NCBI GenBank assembly: GCA_020746875.1
Contig: JAGTJL010000008.1
Location: 248,001-312,000, forward strand
Source: Rhexocercosporidium sp. MPI-PUGE-AT-0058
Taxonomy: Eukaryota; Ascomycota; Leotiomycetes; Helotiales
Length of the DNA stretch: 64,000 bases
Direction: 5' to 3'
In this document: in pieces, positions 47,751-57,970 of the stretch
How the letters are laid out: the number at the start of each line of letters is the position of its first letter
Position numbering within the stretch: the stretch's first letter is position 1
Program-made: the position numbers and the translations under genes
Notes under the pieces: generated by a model
What the model was told of the DNA's origin: nothing
Seen by the model: only the letters and a program-made list of their open reading frames with translations
Database searches by the model: none

Positions 47751-48192
47751 GATTACTGTAGAGAGAGCTCTGTGTAGCTGCGATGTTTTATTGAGATCTC
47801 GAAAGGATTGGTGATGTGGTTTGATGTTGGGAGGGGTTGAAACACTACCGTCTAAATTAAGGGAAGGCAGCGGGCGGTGAGTCCCCGAAGTCTCGCCAAA
47901 TAAACCTAATTTGGCGACGTCCCACCTACGAGATGGATGAGGACGAGGACCTTACCTTAAAAGGGCTCGTATGCTTCATTTTCATCTAGCAAGAGCTCAA
48001 AATATGGCAATGTGGTATTACTCCGATAGATTTTACATCCCAAGCCTCCCGACTAGTACGAGTATCTGACTTCCAAGATGCCGATAGTCGCCATGGAGCA
48101 AAGTCAAAGCAACATCCGGGAATATTTGAGAAAGACACTAGACCGACCACAAACACGCGCGAAGCAACGTCGTATTTCAAACGCAGAAGGCA
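47751..48192. promoter_or_regulatory. Divergent promoter of PCA1-like ATPase and kinase relic
   Basis: A 442-bp spacer separates two divergent starts. A metal-response element would be expected for the ATPase, but I do not recognise one with confidence. Confidence 0.35.
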
Positions 48193-49762
48193 ATGATTGT
48201 GTGCAAACAACTTGGTCGATGCGTCAAGCCATTTCGCTCACGTTTGTCGTATGTTGTATCGAGGCCGATAATGACCCCCTCTCCACGACTAAGAATCCTA
48301 CCTCCTAATGTCCTGGTTGAGGAGGAGCGAGTGCCCGGCTATCGACCTGAGTTTTTCTACCCTGCAGATCCCGGAAAAGTTCTCAATAATCGATATAAGA
48401 TCCTAACAAAGATCGGATGGGGTACATCTTCTACTGTGTGGCTCGCGGAGGATCTGGAGCGGTAAGAATCACTTGTTCTCAAACCAAGGGTGAAGTCTAA
48501 CATTTTCAAGACTACCTTTCCAATACGTGACTCTCAAGATTACTACTTCTAATCCGAATTTCGGTGGCATGGTTCTACACGAACTTGACATCAATAAACG
48601 CCTTACAAAAGACCCTTCTCTCACTGGCTTTGCGTTTGTCAGAGCTGCGATTGACGATTTTATAGCGACCAGCCCCATCGGAGCTACTCACTTATGTCTG
48701 GTTTTCGAGGCTATGCGGGAACCTTTGAGCCAATTTCAACACCGTCTCGTTGGAGATAGTATTCCGCCTCAGCTTCTTAAAGTATATGTTGATTTCATGT
48801 TGCAAGGGTTGGAATATCTCATTTCGATTGCCAGATTATCCATACTCGTCTGTTTTTCAGATATCCTTGACATCTCCATTAACCACTACTGATCCTTTCT
48901 TTAGATCTCAAGGCAGACAATATACTCATGTCTTTCGAGGACCTGAGTGTGATCGAAGAGTATGTGAAGGCTCAAGGTAACCAACCAATGCCGCGGAAAA
49001 CGGCCAGCGATCGGAATATATACCTCTCACACAATGACTTCGGTACTCTAAAGTCATACTGGATGCTACCAAAGATTGTTGATTTTGGTCTAGCACACCA
49101 AGGAGATGGAGGGGAGCCTTTGCGTCATCCGATTCAGCCACCTCTATACCATGCCCCAGAAGTCCTGCTAGGGGTACCATGGTCATATAGCGCTGACATT
49201 TGGAATTTGGATGTGCTTGTAAGTCTTTCGTGCTATACTGGGTGTATATATAATAACAGAGAGATGGCCTTGCAGCTTTCGAGCTATTGGAAAACAAAGA
49301 ACTCTTCGTCAACCTCAAATCACAAAATGGCGTGTACACTGCACAAGCACATCTTGCTGAAATGATTGCACTTCTTGGGCCACCGCCGCGAAAGCTCATT
49401 GATCAAGAAAGGCATTGGCGTGACATCCCATGGAAACGGTCATTTCCTGGTCCAGATGGGGCTTGGTGCTATACCGCTCATGCATACTATGGTTGGCCAT
49501 TCTTCGACTCAAAAGGCATGTCTAACGATTAAATACCCTGCCCTCTCCAAACATAAATCTGATTTATACGACAGGCTACTTCAACCGCCCTGAAATCATT
49601 CCCAAGCGTGTCAAACTCGACGGCTGCATAGCGTGCATGTCAGGAGAAGAAAAAGCGCTTTTCCTCAGCTTTGTCAGGAGAATGCTACAGTGGCTGCCGG
49701 AAGATAGAAAGACTGCAAAAGAACTTCGTGAGGATCCTTGGTTACAGTCGGGACTTTATTAG
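48193..49762 (+). pseudogene. SRPK-like protein kinase, decayed
   Basis: The order of kinase motifs is clear: EERVPGYRPEFFYPADPGKVL (SRPK-type lead-in), ILTKIGWGTSSTVWLAED (glycine loop), YVTLKITTS (ATP Lys), LCLVFEAM, LKADNILM, KIVDFGLAH (DFG), YHAPEVLLG, ADIWNLDVL and GYFNRPEIIPKR, ending with DPWLQSGLY. The lesions are a one-base loss after LEYL (about 48818), so the frame misses the HFDCQIIHT segment. The junction before LKADN would give His instead of the catalytic Asp. The donor at 49219 is out of phase, and the last intron (donor at 49516) has GC instead of GT. It might be expressed as a truncated protein, but kinase activity is unlikely. Confidence 0.7.
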
Positions 49763-51767
49763 GATGAAATGAGGAAAGCGCCGGTCTCACACCATATAAT
49801 AGTTTCGAGAATGAAATGGTTTTATGAAGGCATGATAGGAGCCGATTGCACCGGAAGTCACAACACTACGAGTATCAAACGTTCCCTGCATTAGTATACA
49901 TTAAATCCCAATTCCAGCTCATCAATGGTGATAGAAGCGAGCTATGTTCAATACTGGACGAAGTAGCCCGGACAGGTGTAGAAATAAGGGATAAGCGGCG
50001 CTGGCATGCCAATGTTCCGCACTCGAACTGCACGGCAAAGAAGCTATTGTTAGCAGCGTAGGAAAACGCACAGCTTCAAATAGCCTGGCCCCCTTAGAGG
50101 GCGGAGGTAGAGTAAAAGGGCCGCTAGGCTAAGGCAACTAAATTTTACGCTTAATTAGGCTGAGGCAGGCAGAAGCAGGTTGCTATAGGCTGAACTTGAG
50201 CTGGGCAAAGTCATACGCTACGTACGAGTGGGCGGTTGTATTGCTAGCCTGTGTTCTAGCTGCGTCCTAGACAAAAGAGGTCAAAAGGCTGGCATATCTT
50301 CTGCAGCCTTCATCGCCGTGTTCTCCAGTCAGCAGTTCATCATCAGCATGGGCATGGTCATGGCTCAATCGATTGCCCATCTCACGTCTCCTTTATTCTC
50401 GCAGCTAAATTTGTGAACTTTCATCTTGGCTTTTGCTACGACTTCTGGTACGGAGGAGACATGATCGCCGCCAGTGACACATTTAGATCTGCGAAGATCC
50501 ATAACTCATGGGCCTGGGGATTCCCTTGAGCTTAAAGATCATGCCGAGGCTGCTGTGCTTCTTGATCATGCCTGTTGTACCTGCGTTTTTAAGATCGAAG
50601 GTGTATCAGGAACACCAAGAGGAGGCTCTGAAGGTCAGAAGGTGCAGGACACCATGGCTAGTGATGATGACACCTCCAATACCGTAGTCTTTACTCATTA
50701 ACACCAGCTCGTCAATACACAATCGCCTATGAGAAGCCTGGCAGACCAAAAATGACATGCCTCGATTCTCTGAGGACTCATCCGAATAGAACGAGGATGA
50801 TACCGAAATTTATCTGCGCCATCTTGGGAGACCTGAATAGCAGCTTTATTTACTGTACGTTGCTATCGTCCGTCGGAGAGAGAACGCCACTAACAAATCC
50901 AAGACTCTATCTAGGGAAAATCCTCACCCACGCTGGTATCACAGATACCATTACTCAGCTTGAAATTGATATCCACCTTACCTTCTGGTGTCTCTGCACA
51001 ACTATTCTCAGGACCTCAATCGCCGGTCCCGGGTGTTGCTGTACATTATTACAGTATTATTGCGTTCACCAACCGTACGTGTGCCACCTCTAAGAAAACA
51101 TTGAGATCCATATGATTGAACTGCTTCATCATCCGATCAAGAAGACAATTTAGCTTTGTGGGACAATCATGAATTTCTAGAACTAAATGAAGTCTAGTCG
51201 GCAATTCGAAATCGTTAGCGAACCGATTCCTTATACCACTTGCAGCGAAGTCAATTAATACCTTATGTCTCAATGTTATGACTAAAGAACTTTCCGCACT
51301 CAATTTGCTGTTCAATTTGGGATTCTTCATTGTCCTGGGCGTCCTTTCAGGGCTCGGTACCTGTAAGCTAAGCAAGTTGCCCCTGAAACGGTCAAGTGCG
51401 GGGTAATTTCGACGCCCTAAGAACAAAGGCGGGGTACTGTTACACACTGGAGGCGCTGGAAAATAAGCAAACTGCCCCCTGGAAGCGCGTTGACGAATTT
51501 AAACGATTTACGTGGGGCATAAAAGCTGAACATGAAGGGCATTGGAGCTTCTCTAGTTTGCTCAGATTAATTCTCACCCCTGACCTGTGTTACCTGCCAA
51601 TATTCTGGGCTCCGAAGCAATTTGGACCTGCAACACATGAATGTGGTACAAAATGTCGATCATCACTTCTCAATTCCCGAGTTATATTTAGTGATAGTGA
51701 ACGGTACCTCTGATAATTGACAAAACAATCATTTTCCAAATTCCAAGAACTTGAGTCAAAACGCAAG
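49763..51767. other. Gene-poor 2-kb region, probable relic sequence
   Basis: Only short frames occur. A His/Gly-rich reading (HHQHGHGHG) is visible near 50336 on the plus strand but lacks flanking coding structure. The stretch at 50090-50220 is rich in short GGCTAGGC/AGGCAGG-like motifs that look like an eroded repeat. I cannot identify an element. Confidence 0.35.
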
Positions 51768-52192
51768 ATGAAACTCTCCAGCACAATTTCCATACCCGCC
51801 ATGCTTGCACTTTCACCCATCTGTCTACTTTCTTACAGCTGCACAAACGGTTTCACCATGCTCTGCTGCGACATGTTGGCATACAACAATCCAGCTCAGA
51901 AAATGAAATTGAGTCCTAAAGATACGTTGGTAGGCGGTGTCTACATCTCGTACGGTTGTAGGCTACTCTTTTCACTGAACCCTTTGGACAAAAATTGTTA
52001 AAAGGGTTGCTGATGATTGGATGCCATGCAGGCAAAGTACCGTTGCCGAAAGGATTGTGTCAGAGTGGTTGGAGACCTGATTGTTGTATTCCTGTGAGCC
52101 TTTGATGAAACGAACGTTGGCAGATAGATGCTGATGGGATGTTGCAGCTGGGGAACAAAGATGGGCCGCAGATCTGCGAATCGAGCATGTAG
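51768..52192 (+). CDS. Small secreted cysteine-rich protein
   Basis: Three exons (51768..51954, 52032..52093, 52148..52192) give 97 residues. The N-terminus is a signal peptide (MKLSSTISIPAMLALSPICL). The cysteine pattern is C-x8-CC, then C-x7-CC, then one C: SCTNGFTMLCC, LCQSGWRPDCCIP and QICESSM. The paired cysteines resemble the hydrophobin-like C-CC-C spacing, but spacing and length do not fit a true hydrophobin, so I leave the family open. The second intron is 54 nt with good GTGAGC and TTGCAG ends. If it is not spliced the protein stops after VSL (86 residues, ending at 52105). It lies in a region of decayed genes but shows no lesion. Confidence 0.55.
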
Positions 52193-52732
52193 GGGTAGGA
52201 TGAAAGGGAATCGACAGCTGGGATCGTATGTCAGGATCAACTTTCGGTTGATGGCGTTGAATTTCTTTGCAGTTGCTTTGAGCAGGGGTCAACATTTCCT
52301 GGACAGCACCATCTGCTAGAATGCAGGAGGCGTAGCGTGACGAGTTGAAGTAAAAGAAGTACAGAAGCCATTCGCTTTCAAGGTTCGAATAATCATCCAT
52401 CTTTCGTTCTCCATCTTCTACTGCAGCACTTTCAGATATGACAAGGCTTGTTTTGTCTTTCAAATAAGGTTGCGATGTGTGGAGTTATTTTGTGCTGCGA
52501 GCAAGAATTCAGAGCTGCAGAAATTGATTCTCAACTCCTTTCATACCTTTTCTTAGAGGACTCACAGCCATCAACTGGAAGCTACATCGAAATTCTGGCT
52601 ACATCAAACATCTTTGTGCCGAATTGCGATGGTCAAAAATGAGAGGAATTATGGTGAGCATATATACCGCCTTGATCTCTGGTGAATAGTTTCCAGATTC
52701 TAAACCTCTCGAGCATCTCACTACGAACAGCG
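52193..52732. other. Spacer between secreted protein and interrupted charged gene
   Basis: Short frames only; no feature is supported. Confidence 0.4.
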
Positions 52733-54049
52733 ATGGGAGACGAGAAGAATCCTCCAGTAAAACCAATGGGTGGTGGAACAGCAACGAGTTGCGGTATCGA
52801 TGGTGGAGAAATCGAGAATCCTGAGCGGCCTGGGAACAACAATCCCGAACCAAGCGAATACCCCACAGACCAGCCCTTGGATCCAATCGTCCAATCAGGG
52901 GGAGAAGAAGCCAATGTTGAAAGATCCGATGTTGAAGGGTCCGAGGCTGGCGATGAAGGTAGAGATTCTGACAGCGACGACCTGGCAGACTTCAACGACG
53001 ACTCAGACAGCAACGACGGGTGGCCATTTGGTGATGACAAGGTGGATGGAGAGATGAATGGAGAGGTGACGGCGGACCCAGAAAATGTACAGTCTCCAGC
53101 CAGCATCATTGACCGACCACCATCTCCAATCCCTGAACTGGGGCTTCCAGATGAAGATATTGCTATCGCTCTCGACCTCCAGGCAGAATTCGATCGAAAG
53201 AGACTACAAGAACTCTTTGCCAATCTCGTCCATCGCGACAGAAGAACCTATCAGATTGAAAGTGACAGTACAGAGACGACTTTACTTAGATCGAGTACTG
53301 TGGTCGATCCTGAAGGTTCGGCGTTGAAAGCAGACGATCAAGAAGTTCAAGCTGACAACAACGAATAAAACACCGCTCAGACCAGTAGCAATACCCAAAG
53401 CCAAGATTCTAGTCTCAAAGCAAAAGGAAAAGAGGTCGAGCAGGATACCCAAACGCCAGAGAATCAAGCTACCGAACCGAGCCCCAAAAAGGTTGCACCG
53501 TGGCTAGCCAATGACGATTCAGCTCACAAGCCTACCCAAAGCAAGAAGAAATGGAACAAGAAGCCTCAGAAGCAGAGAAGGAAGGAGAGGAAGAAGCAGC
53601 TGGCCGAGGAAGAAAAGAGCAAGTCCAAGAGTGAAACGTCGCAGCCCCCTGCCGCAACTGAGGAGAGTAAAGTTGCCAAAGATGTGCGAGATGCCCAAGG
53701 GAAATCGAAGGCCGAATTGAATGATCAGGAAAGGGTGAAGCAAGTTTGCGACGAAGTTCAAACCAGTGGTGGGCTGTCAGCTCCTACTACCACCTCAGAA
53801 GCTTTGGAGCAAAATTCGGCTGGGCAGGCTTCAGTTGATGGGTTGGGCCCCGAGCAAGATGTAGCGGAGCTGAGACATCAGCAGGCATCTGGAGAGGAAA
53901 GCTAAAGAAGTGGGGTTGAGGGGAATGGTGAAAAAATAACGTCTCAGAATGATCAACATGTTGCTGGCGAGGATACAACTATTGGAGGAGGGAGCGTACA
54001 TTTAGATAGAGGCTTGGTGGTCAAGAAGGGGAGGAAGACCAAGTTGTGA
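52733..54049 (+). pseudogene. Charged low-complexity gene interrupted by two in-frame TAA codons
   Basis: One reading frame runs about 438 codons from ATG 52733 to TGA 54047-54049, with TAA at 53366-53368 and 53903-53905. No frameshift occurs, and the composition continues seamlessly across both stops. Residues 1-130 are acidic and Gly/Asp/Ser-rich (DSDSDDLADFNDDSDSND). A short conserved-looking helix follows (DEDIAIALDLQAEFDRKRL). After the first stop comes a Lys/Arg block (KKKWNKKPQKQRRKERKKQ), then Gln/Glu/Ser-rich sequence to a basic end (KKGRKTKL). I see no intron that would remove either stop. The likely reading is a recently broken gene making a 211-residue product. Stop readthrough cannot be excluded. 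No family is recognised. Confidence 0.55.
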
Positions 54050-54129
54050 AAGTAGCAAAGATTTCTAGTACGATAGCGGCGGTGGAGAACAAGTAGAAAG
54101 ATGGTGCGACTTGAATTGCCTCGACTAGG

Positions 54130-54610
54130 GGTAAATTAAAGATAGAGTTGATTGCTGAGAGACTAATGAAGGATAGGACTAATTTTGATTGTCATTTTTA
54201 TTTCTCTTCCTAGTTAGTAAGTTAAAATCGTTAATAATAAATTCAAAGTTAAAACAAATCTTAATAAGCTAAATTAAGCTTATATTAATGCCTTCGACTC
54301 GAGTAAAAGAACAAGACTCAGCGACGTAATTATTTTTAAGAATTAATAATTATAACTTATAGCTAGACTGTTAGCCTTAATAGTTAAATAAGTAGCGAAG
54401 CTTACACCTGAAATCCTGGCGATCCCGCTTAAGCTCGTTATTAAAAGCTTAGTAAAAGCTAAATATCTTAACTTCGGCGTTATATATTCTGCCGTTCTCT
54501 TCCTTAAAGTCATATACCTTTATATCTGAAGACTTAGTTTAGCAATCATCCTCGATATTGCCGAGATCCGAGAATAAACAGAGGAAATTAGTCTCAAGCG
54601 TTTTATTGAG
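54130..54610. repeat. AT-rich, TpA-rich island, probably RIP-mutated repeat relic
   Basis: From about 54190 to 54560 the sequence is dominated by TTAATAA, TTAAGC and TATATT words and is rich in TpA, unlike the flanks. This is the usual look of repeat-induced point mutation on a transposon copy. No terminal repeats or coding domain can be recognised. It abuts the decayed DUF3435 gene. Confidence 0.45.
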
Positions 54611-54715
54611 ACCTACGCTACTTGAAGCGGCTTCTTCATTTAGTGATTCAATGTCAGGAGGATCATAGCAGGATCCCTTGTTGGGAAGTCAATTCAGAAC
54701 TGAAATACGTCAACT

Positions 54716-56490
54716 GGGTAGAGGTATGCATTCAGAGGGAATCTGGGATCTTTGTCATTGATGGTAGTCGAGCCTGCATCAGCAGTTTCTACATCGCCTT
54801 CGCTTGGTGGTGTATATTCGGAGTCCAGTCGTACCACATCTTTGAACCAGTTGGCACGGTGCTCTGTCATAAGTTAAAGAGACCTCCTATCACGATAGTT
54901 GTAGATTGATCTGACCAGTTTTTGGATCTCGTGGACCTTTGAAGAGATCTCCCCAGAGCTCAATTCATTAGAAACCCTGCGTAGAATCGACGTCTTCAAT
55001 GCGGCAACCTCTTTACCAGAGCGGAACTTGTCTGAAGAGATATTCACGGACTGTCGACACTTATCCTTCAACTATATTCGTAAGTCATTGAACTTGACCT
55101 CTCGTTCTTTGCATAATGCGATATATTCTGCTTCCTTCTGGACGGTTTCGAAAATGAATTTTGGAGTCTTTTTGGGGGCATCTTCGCGCATCGCAAATCT
55201 TACACTCCGCAATGTATCAATTTGGTTAGATCGTATATTGCCGTCTGTCGCTAAGCCTTGCAAATCGACTCTCATGTGATTAGACAAATACTTCTGGAAC
55301 ACATCGCGTGTCCCATGCCCGAGCTGTTTGACCAACTCGGCTTCGCTGGCGATCACCGATCGGAAAGTAAGCCACAAATTCTAGAAGTCAACCTTGTGAT
55401 AAGAACCTACTATGTAGAATGTTTGCAGATCCTCTTCGCATATCGTAGGGGGTTAGATGGTCTATCAATCCCGCAGCTAAGCTTGGCCGCTTTAACGCAG
55501 CTGTCATAGAACCACATGTCCATGCCAGAGTATCTGAGATTTTGTTGCTGCTACTGCTCTCAACCATGCGAAGGAACGGGATATCATTCAGAGATTCCTT
55601 GAACGGAACTTCTAGACTGTCTCGTCCCGGCGGTAGTCGAAAGGTATATACCTTTTCTGAAGACTGAAAGTATTTCCAAGCGTCGTCTACATTTGCTAAC
55701 GCAAGGAAGTCTAGAATCGGGCAAAGCTCAGGATTTTTTCTATTCTATCTTATCGTGATTTCCGTGCTGATAGTCGTTAGTACACCTTTAAATAACAGGC
55801 CGTAGTTGTCTCACTATTCCTTGGGTTTCTTTCTATTTCCTTTCATAGGGTTAAACCTCGCAGTAATAGTGATTTCTGGGCGACCACCGCCTTTAGGGTC
55901 ACGGAGACTCATATCCTAAATACTTTCAGTACTGGTAACATCCCAATCCCCACGTCTTGAAGCGTCGCCAGGCGTTTCGGTCTGGCCTTGTTGAACAGAC
56001 CTGTGGCTGCTTCCACTGTCTCGACATACTCCAATTACTTAGTATTCAGCATTATTGTGTATTAAACTACCAGACTTACAACCTTTACTCACTTTATAAC
56101 TTTAGTGGTATCTGTTAATCAGATCTGGTATTGTTTGCTCTCCCAAGAACCCAGACAAAGTGTGCCAAATACTCTGTTTGGGGCGCTTCGAGTGCATCTC
56201 GCCGGTAGCATGTAGCATACCACATGAAGAACACCTTCATTCGTTCCTCGGTAAGCGCTTCGCCATCTCGGAATGGGGTGTGGTCTCGTAGCGTGTCTTT
56301 AAAACTTTAATAGAGTCAGCTAGTGGTTTAAATATAGAGATATAGAACTGACATTTCCCATTTGCGCCAGATGTTGTCTCGAGCAGACGTAGTCGGCAGC
56401 GCAGGAAGTTTGATCCTACAGCAATTGTCGGACCCGACACTACATCCTCAAGATGAGCAAGAAAGTCGAATCTTTGTGCTTTAGGCATTC
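54716..56490 (-). pseudogene. Decayed DUF3435 tyrosine-recombinase-like gene
   Basis: Reading down the minus strand, the order is an N-terminal helical part (EERMKVFFMWYATCYRR, about 56240), then RFNPMKGNRKKPKE (about 55850), then an open ~115-codon stretch NPELCPILDFLALANVDD to LTPYDMRRGSANILHS (55737 to about 55410), then ELVKQLGHGTRDVFQKYLSN (about 55335-55280), then a helical tail. These are the hallmarks of DUF3435: the PYDMRRG arginine motif and the GH...F..Y catalytic end of tyrosine recombinases. Stops and frame changes interrupt it near 56120-55750, at about 55390, at about 55070 (TAG) and at about 54870 (TAA). DUF3435 includes the captains of fungal Starship elements but also other repeat-associated genes. 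I do not claim which subtype. It cannot encode an active protein. Confidence 0.75.
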
Positions 56491-57285
56491 TGAGGGTGTT
56501 TTGTTGATATCTTTTGTAAGGCTTTTCGCTGGGTTGACAGTTGACTCAAAGTGCAAGGAGAATCGGCTCCTGGAGAGGGAGAAGAAGCAGAGAAGCTGGC
56601 TGTGGGCAAGGCATGATTTCAGGGGACCAATGGTATCTGAAATAAGTATGGTCTACGCCATGGCAAGGAGCATGTCTAGGATGTTGTTTGAACGATGAGA
56701 GGGGTGCTTCTATAAGCGAATTTAAGCGAAGGCAGTTGGGTGGTCCGCCAGTGTACGGGAAACGGTAACTCAGAATGTGCAACTTGTCATAGCCCGCAGC
56801 CCCGCAATAGTTCTTCCCCCAAAGAATTCGCGCGCGCTTGGCTACTGGACTTGCAATGACGGGTTTACGTTCCTAGACTTACGACCCTCTGTTAATTATT
56901 TGAATTTCGTGCAACCGAGCTCAGATTTCATACTTCGGAAAAGTTAGATAGTGCTTCCTCCTGAATATACAATAGCTGTCGTTCGATTCCCCCACAACCT
57001 TTCGACGTTCTCCGTCTTTGTTTATATACGGAAGAATGCAAAAATGTTACCTGGCACGTCCACCTCGTGCAACTTTCGTCTTCCGTGTTCCGTCTTTACT
57101 TTGGCTGTGGGCCATCAACTCACCATCTTCACGCTCTTTCCGTCTTCCCGTCTTCATTGACCTGGTAGATTCTAGCACCCATCATTGTCGCGCGCCCCGC
57201 AGTCGTCGAAGAAGTTGCCTTGAGTTCGATGAAGTTATCTTGAGCTCAAATAGCGTGAGGCCGCTCATTGGACGTTGTCCCCCCT
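56491..57285. other. Spacer between DUF3435 relic and tRNA gene
   Basis: No supported gene. The stretch at 56990-57190 is T/C-rich with short repeats of CCGTCTT-like words. Confidence 0.4.
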
Positions 57286-57372
57286 GGCCGGATAGTTCAG
57301 TGGTAGAATACATGCTTTGGGATTCAAATCAAATTCTGTATGTGGTCTTGGGTTCAATCCCCAATTCGGCCC
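57286..57372 (+). tRNA. tRNA-Pro (anticodon UGG) with intron
   Basis: The 5' GGCCGGA pairs over seven positions (one G-U) with TTCGGCC at the 3' end, and C at 57372 is the discriminator. The D arm contains AGTTCAGTGGTAGAAT. The anticodon stem is CATGC/GTATG with loop TTTGGG and a short AT-rich intron after it (about 57323-57337). The T arm is TTGGG-TTCAATC-CCCAA. A run of eight T's at about 57387 is the expected RNA polymerase III terminator. The anticodon reads TGG (Pro). Intron ends are approximate. Confidence 0.85.
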
Positions 57373-57384
57373 TCTATCCATTAT

Positions 57385-57396
57385 CATTTTTTTTTC
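57385..57396 (+). terminator. Poly-T RNA polymerase III terminator of tRNA-Pro
   Basis: A T-run about 15 bases after the tRNA 3' end, the standard position and form for Pol III termination. Confidence 0.7.
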
Positions 57397-57970
57397 TCCT
57401 TTCCTTCATTTTTGCCCCTTGAACTGCGAAATTATTAGTGGGTATCGATCTCGGCAAACAGTTTTTGCTTCTCGTTTCTTAGCGAGACTACTTTAGGGCT
57501 AGTGATGAGATCAGAATTTTCAAGTATCATTTTTTGGTGCTTAAGGGATGTCCATTTCATCATGGGCATGTCGTAATTCAACTCTGTCCCAGGGTGTCTC
57601 AACGGCAATCTGCGTTTAGCCGAATTTTACGACAACTGAGTCATTAAGTGCCAAATGAGTAACCCCACATGATGCCACCTTTAAATATTCTATCATAGTT
57701 ATAATTTCTTGGCGGTGTCCCTTTTTAACTTGTATTGTTTTCTTTTAAGCGTTCAAATCTAAGATTCGGCGTTGAATTTGAGATGTGGATTTCAATTGCC
57801 ATCTCCAAGCTATGCCACTCATTTAAGCGAAGGAAAACAAAACAAAGCGAGGCGAGATCTACCTATAGAGATATTTCATGAGTTACACTGCATATAGTAA
57901 TCCACAATCAAAAGAGTAGATTTCTAATGTTGCCGAACTTCTGATTTTACAATTCCCAACAAGCCAGTGG
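57397..57970. other. Intergenic, no gene seen
   Basis: Sequence between the tRNA and the 3' end of the DUF3328 relic. Only short frames occur. Confidence 0.4.

Noticed and set aside
50228..50420. His/Gly-rich reading like a copper-binding peptide
   Set aside because: The HHQHGHGHG run is short, has no signal peptide or transmembrane helices in frame, and no splice chain supports a gene.
52633..53223. Minus-strand 196-residue Ser-rich frame opposite the charged gene
   Set aside because: Its composition is the mirror of the acidic low-complexity repeat codons on the plus strand; no start context or domain.
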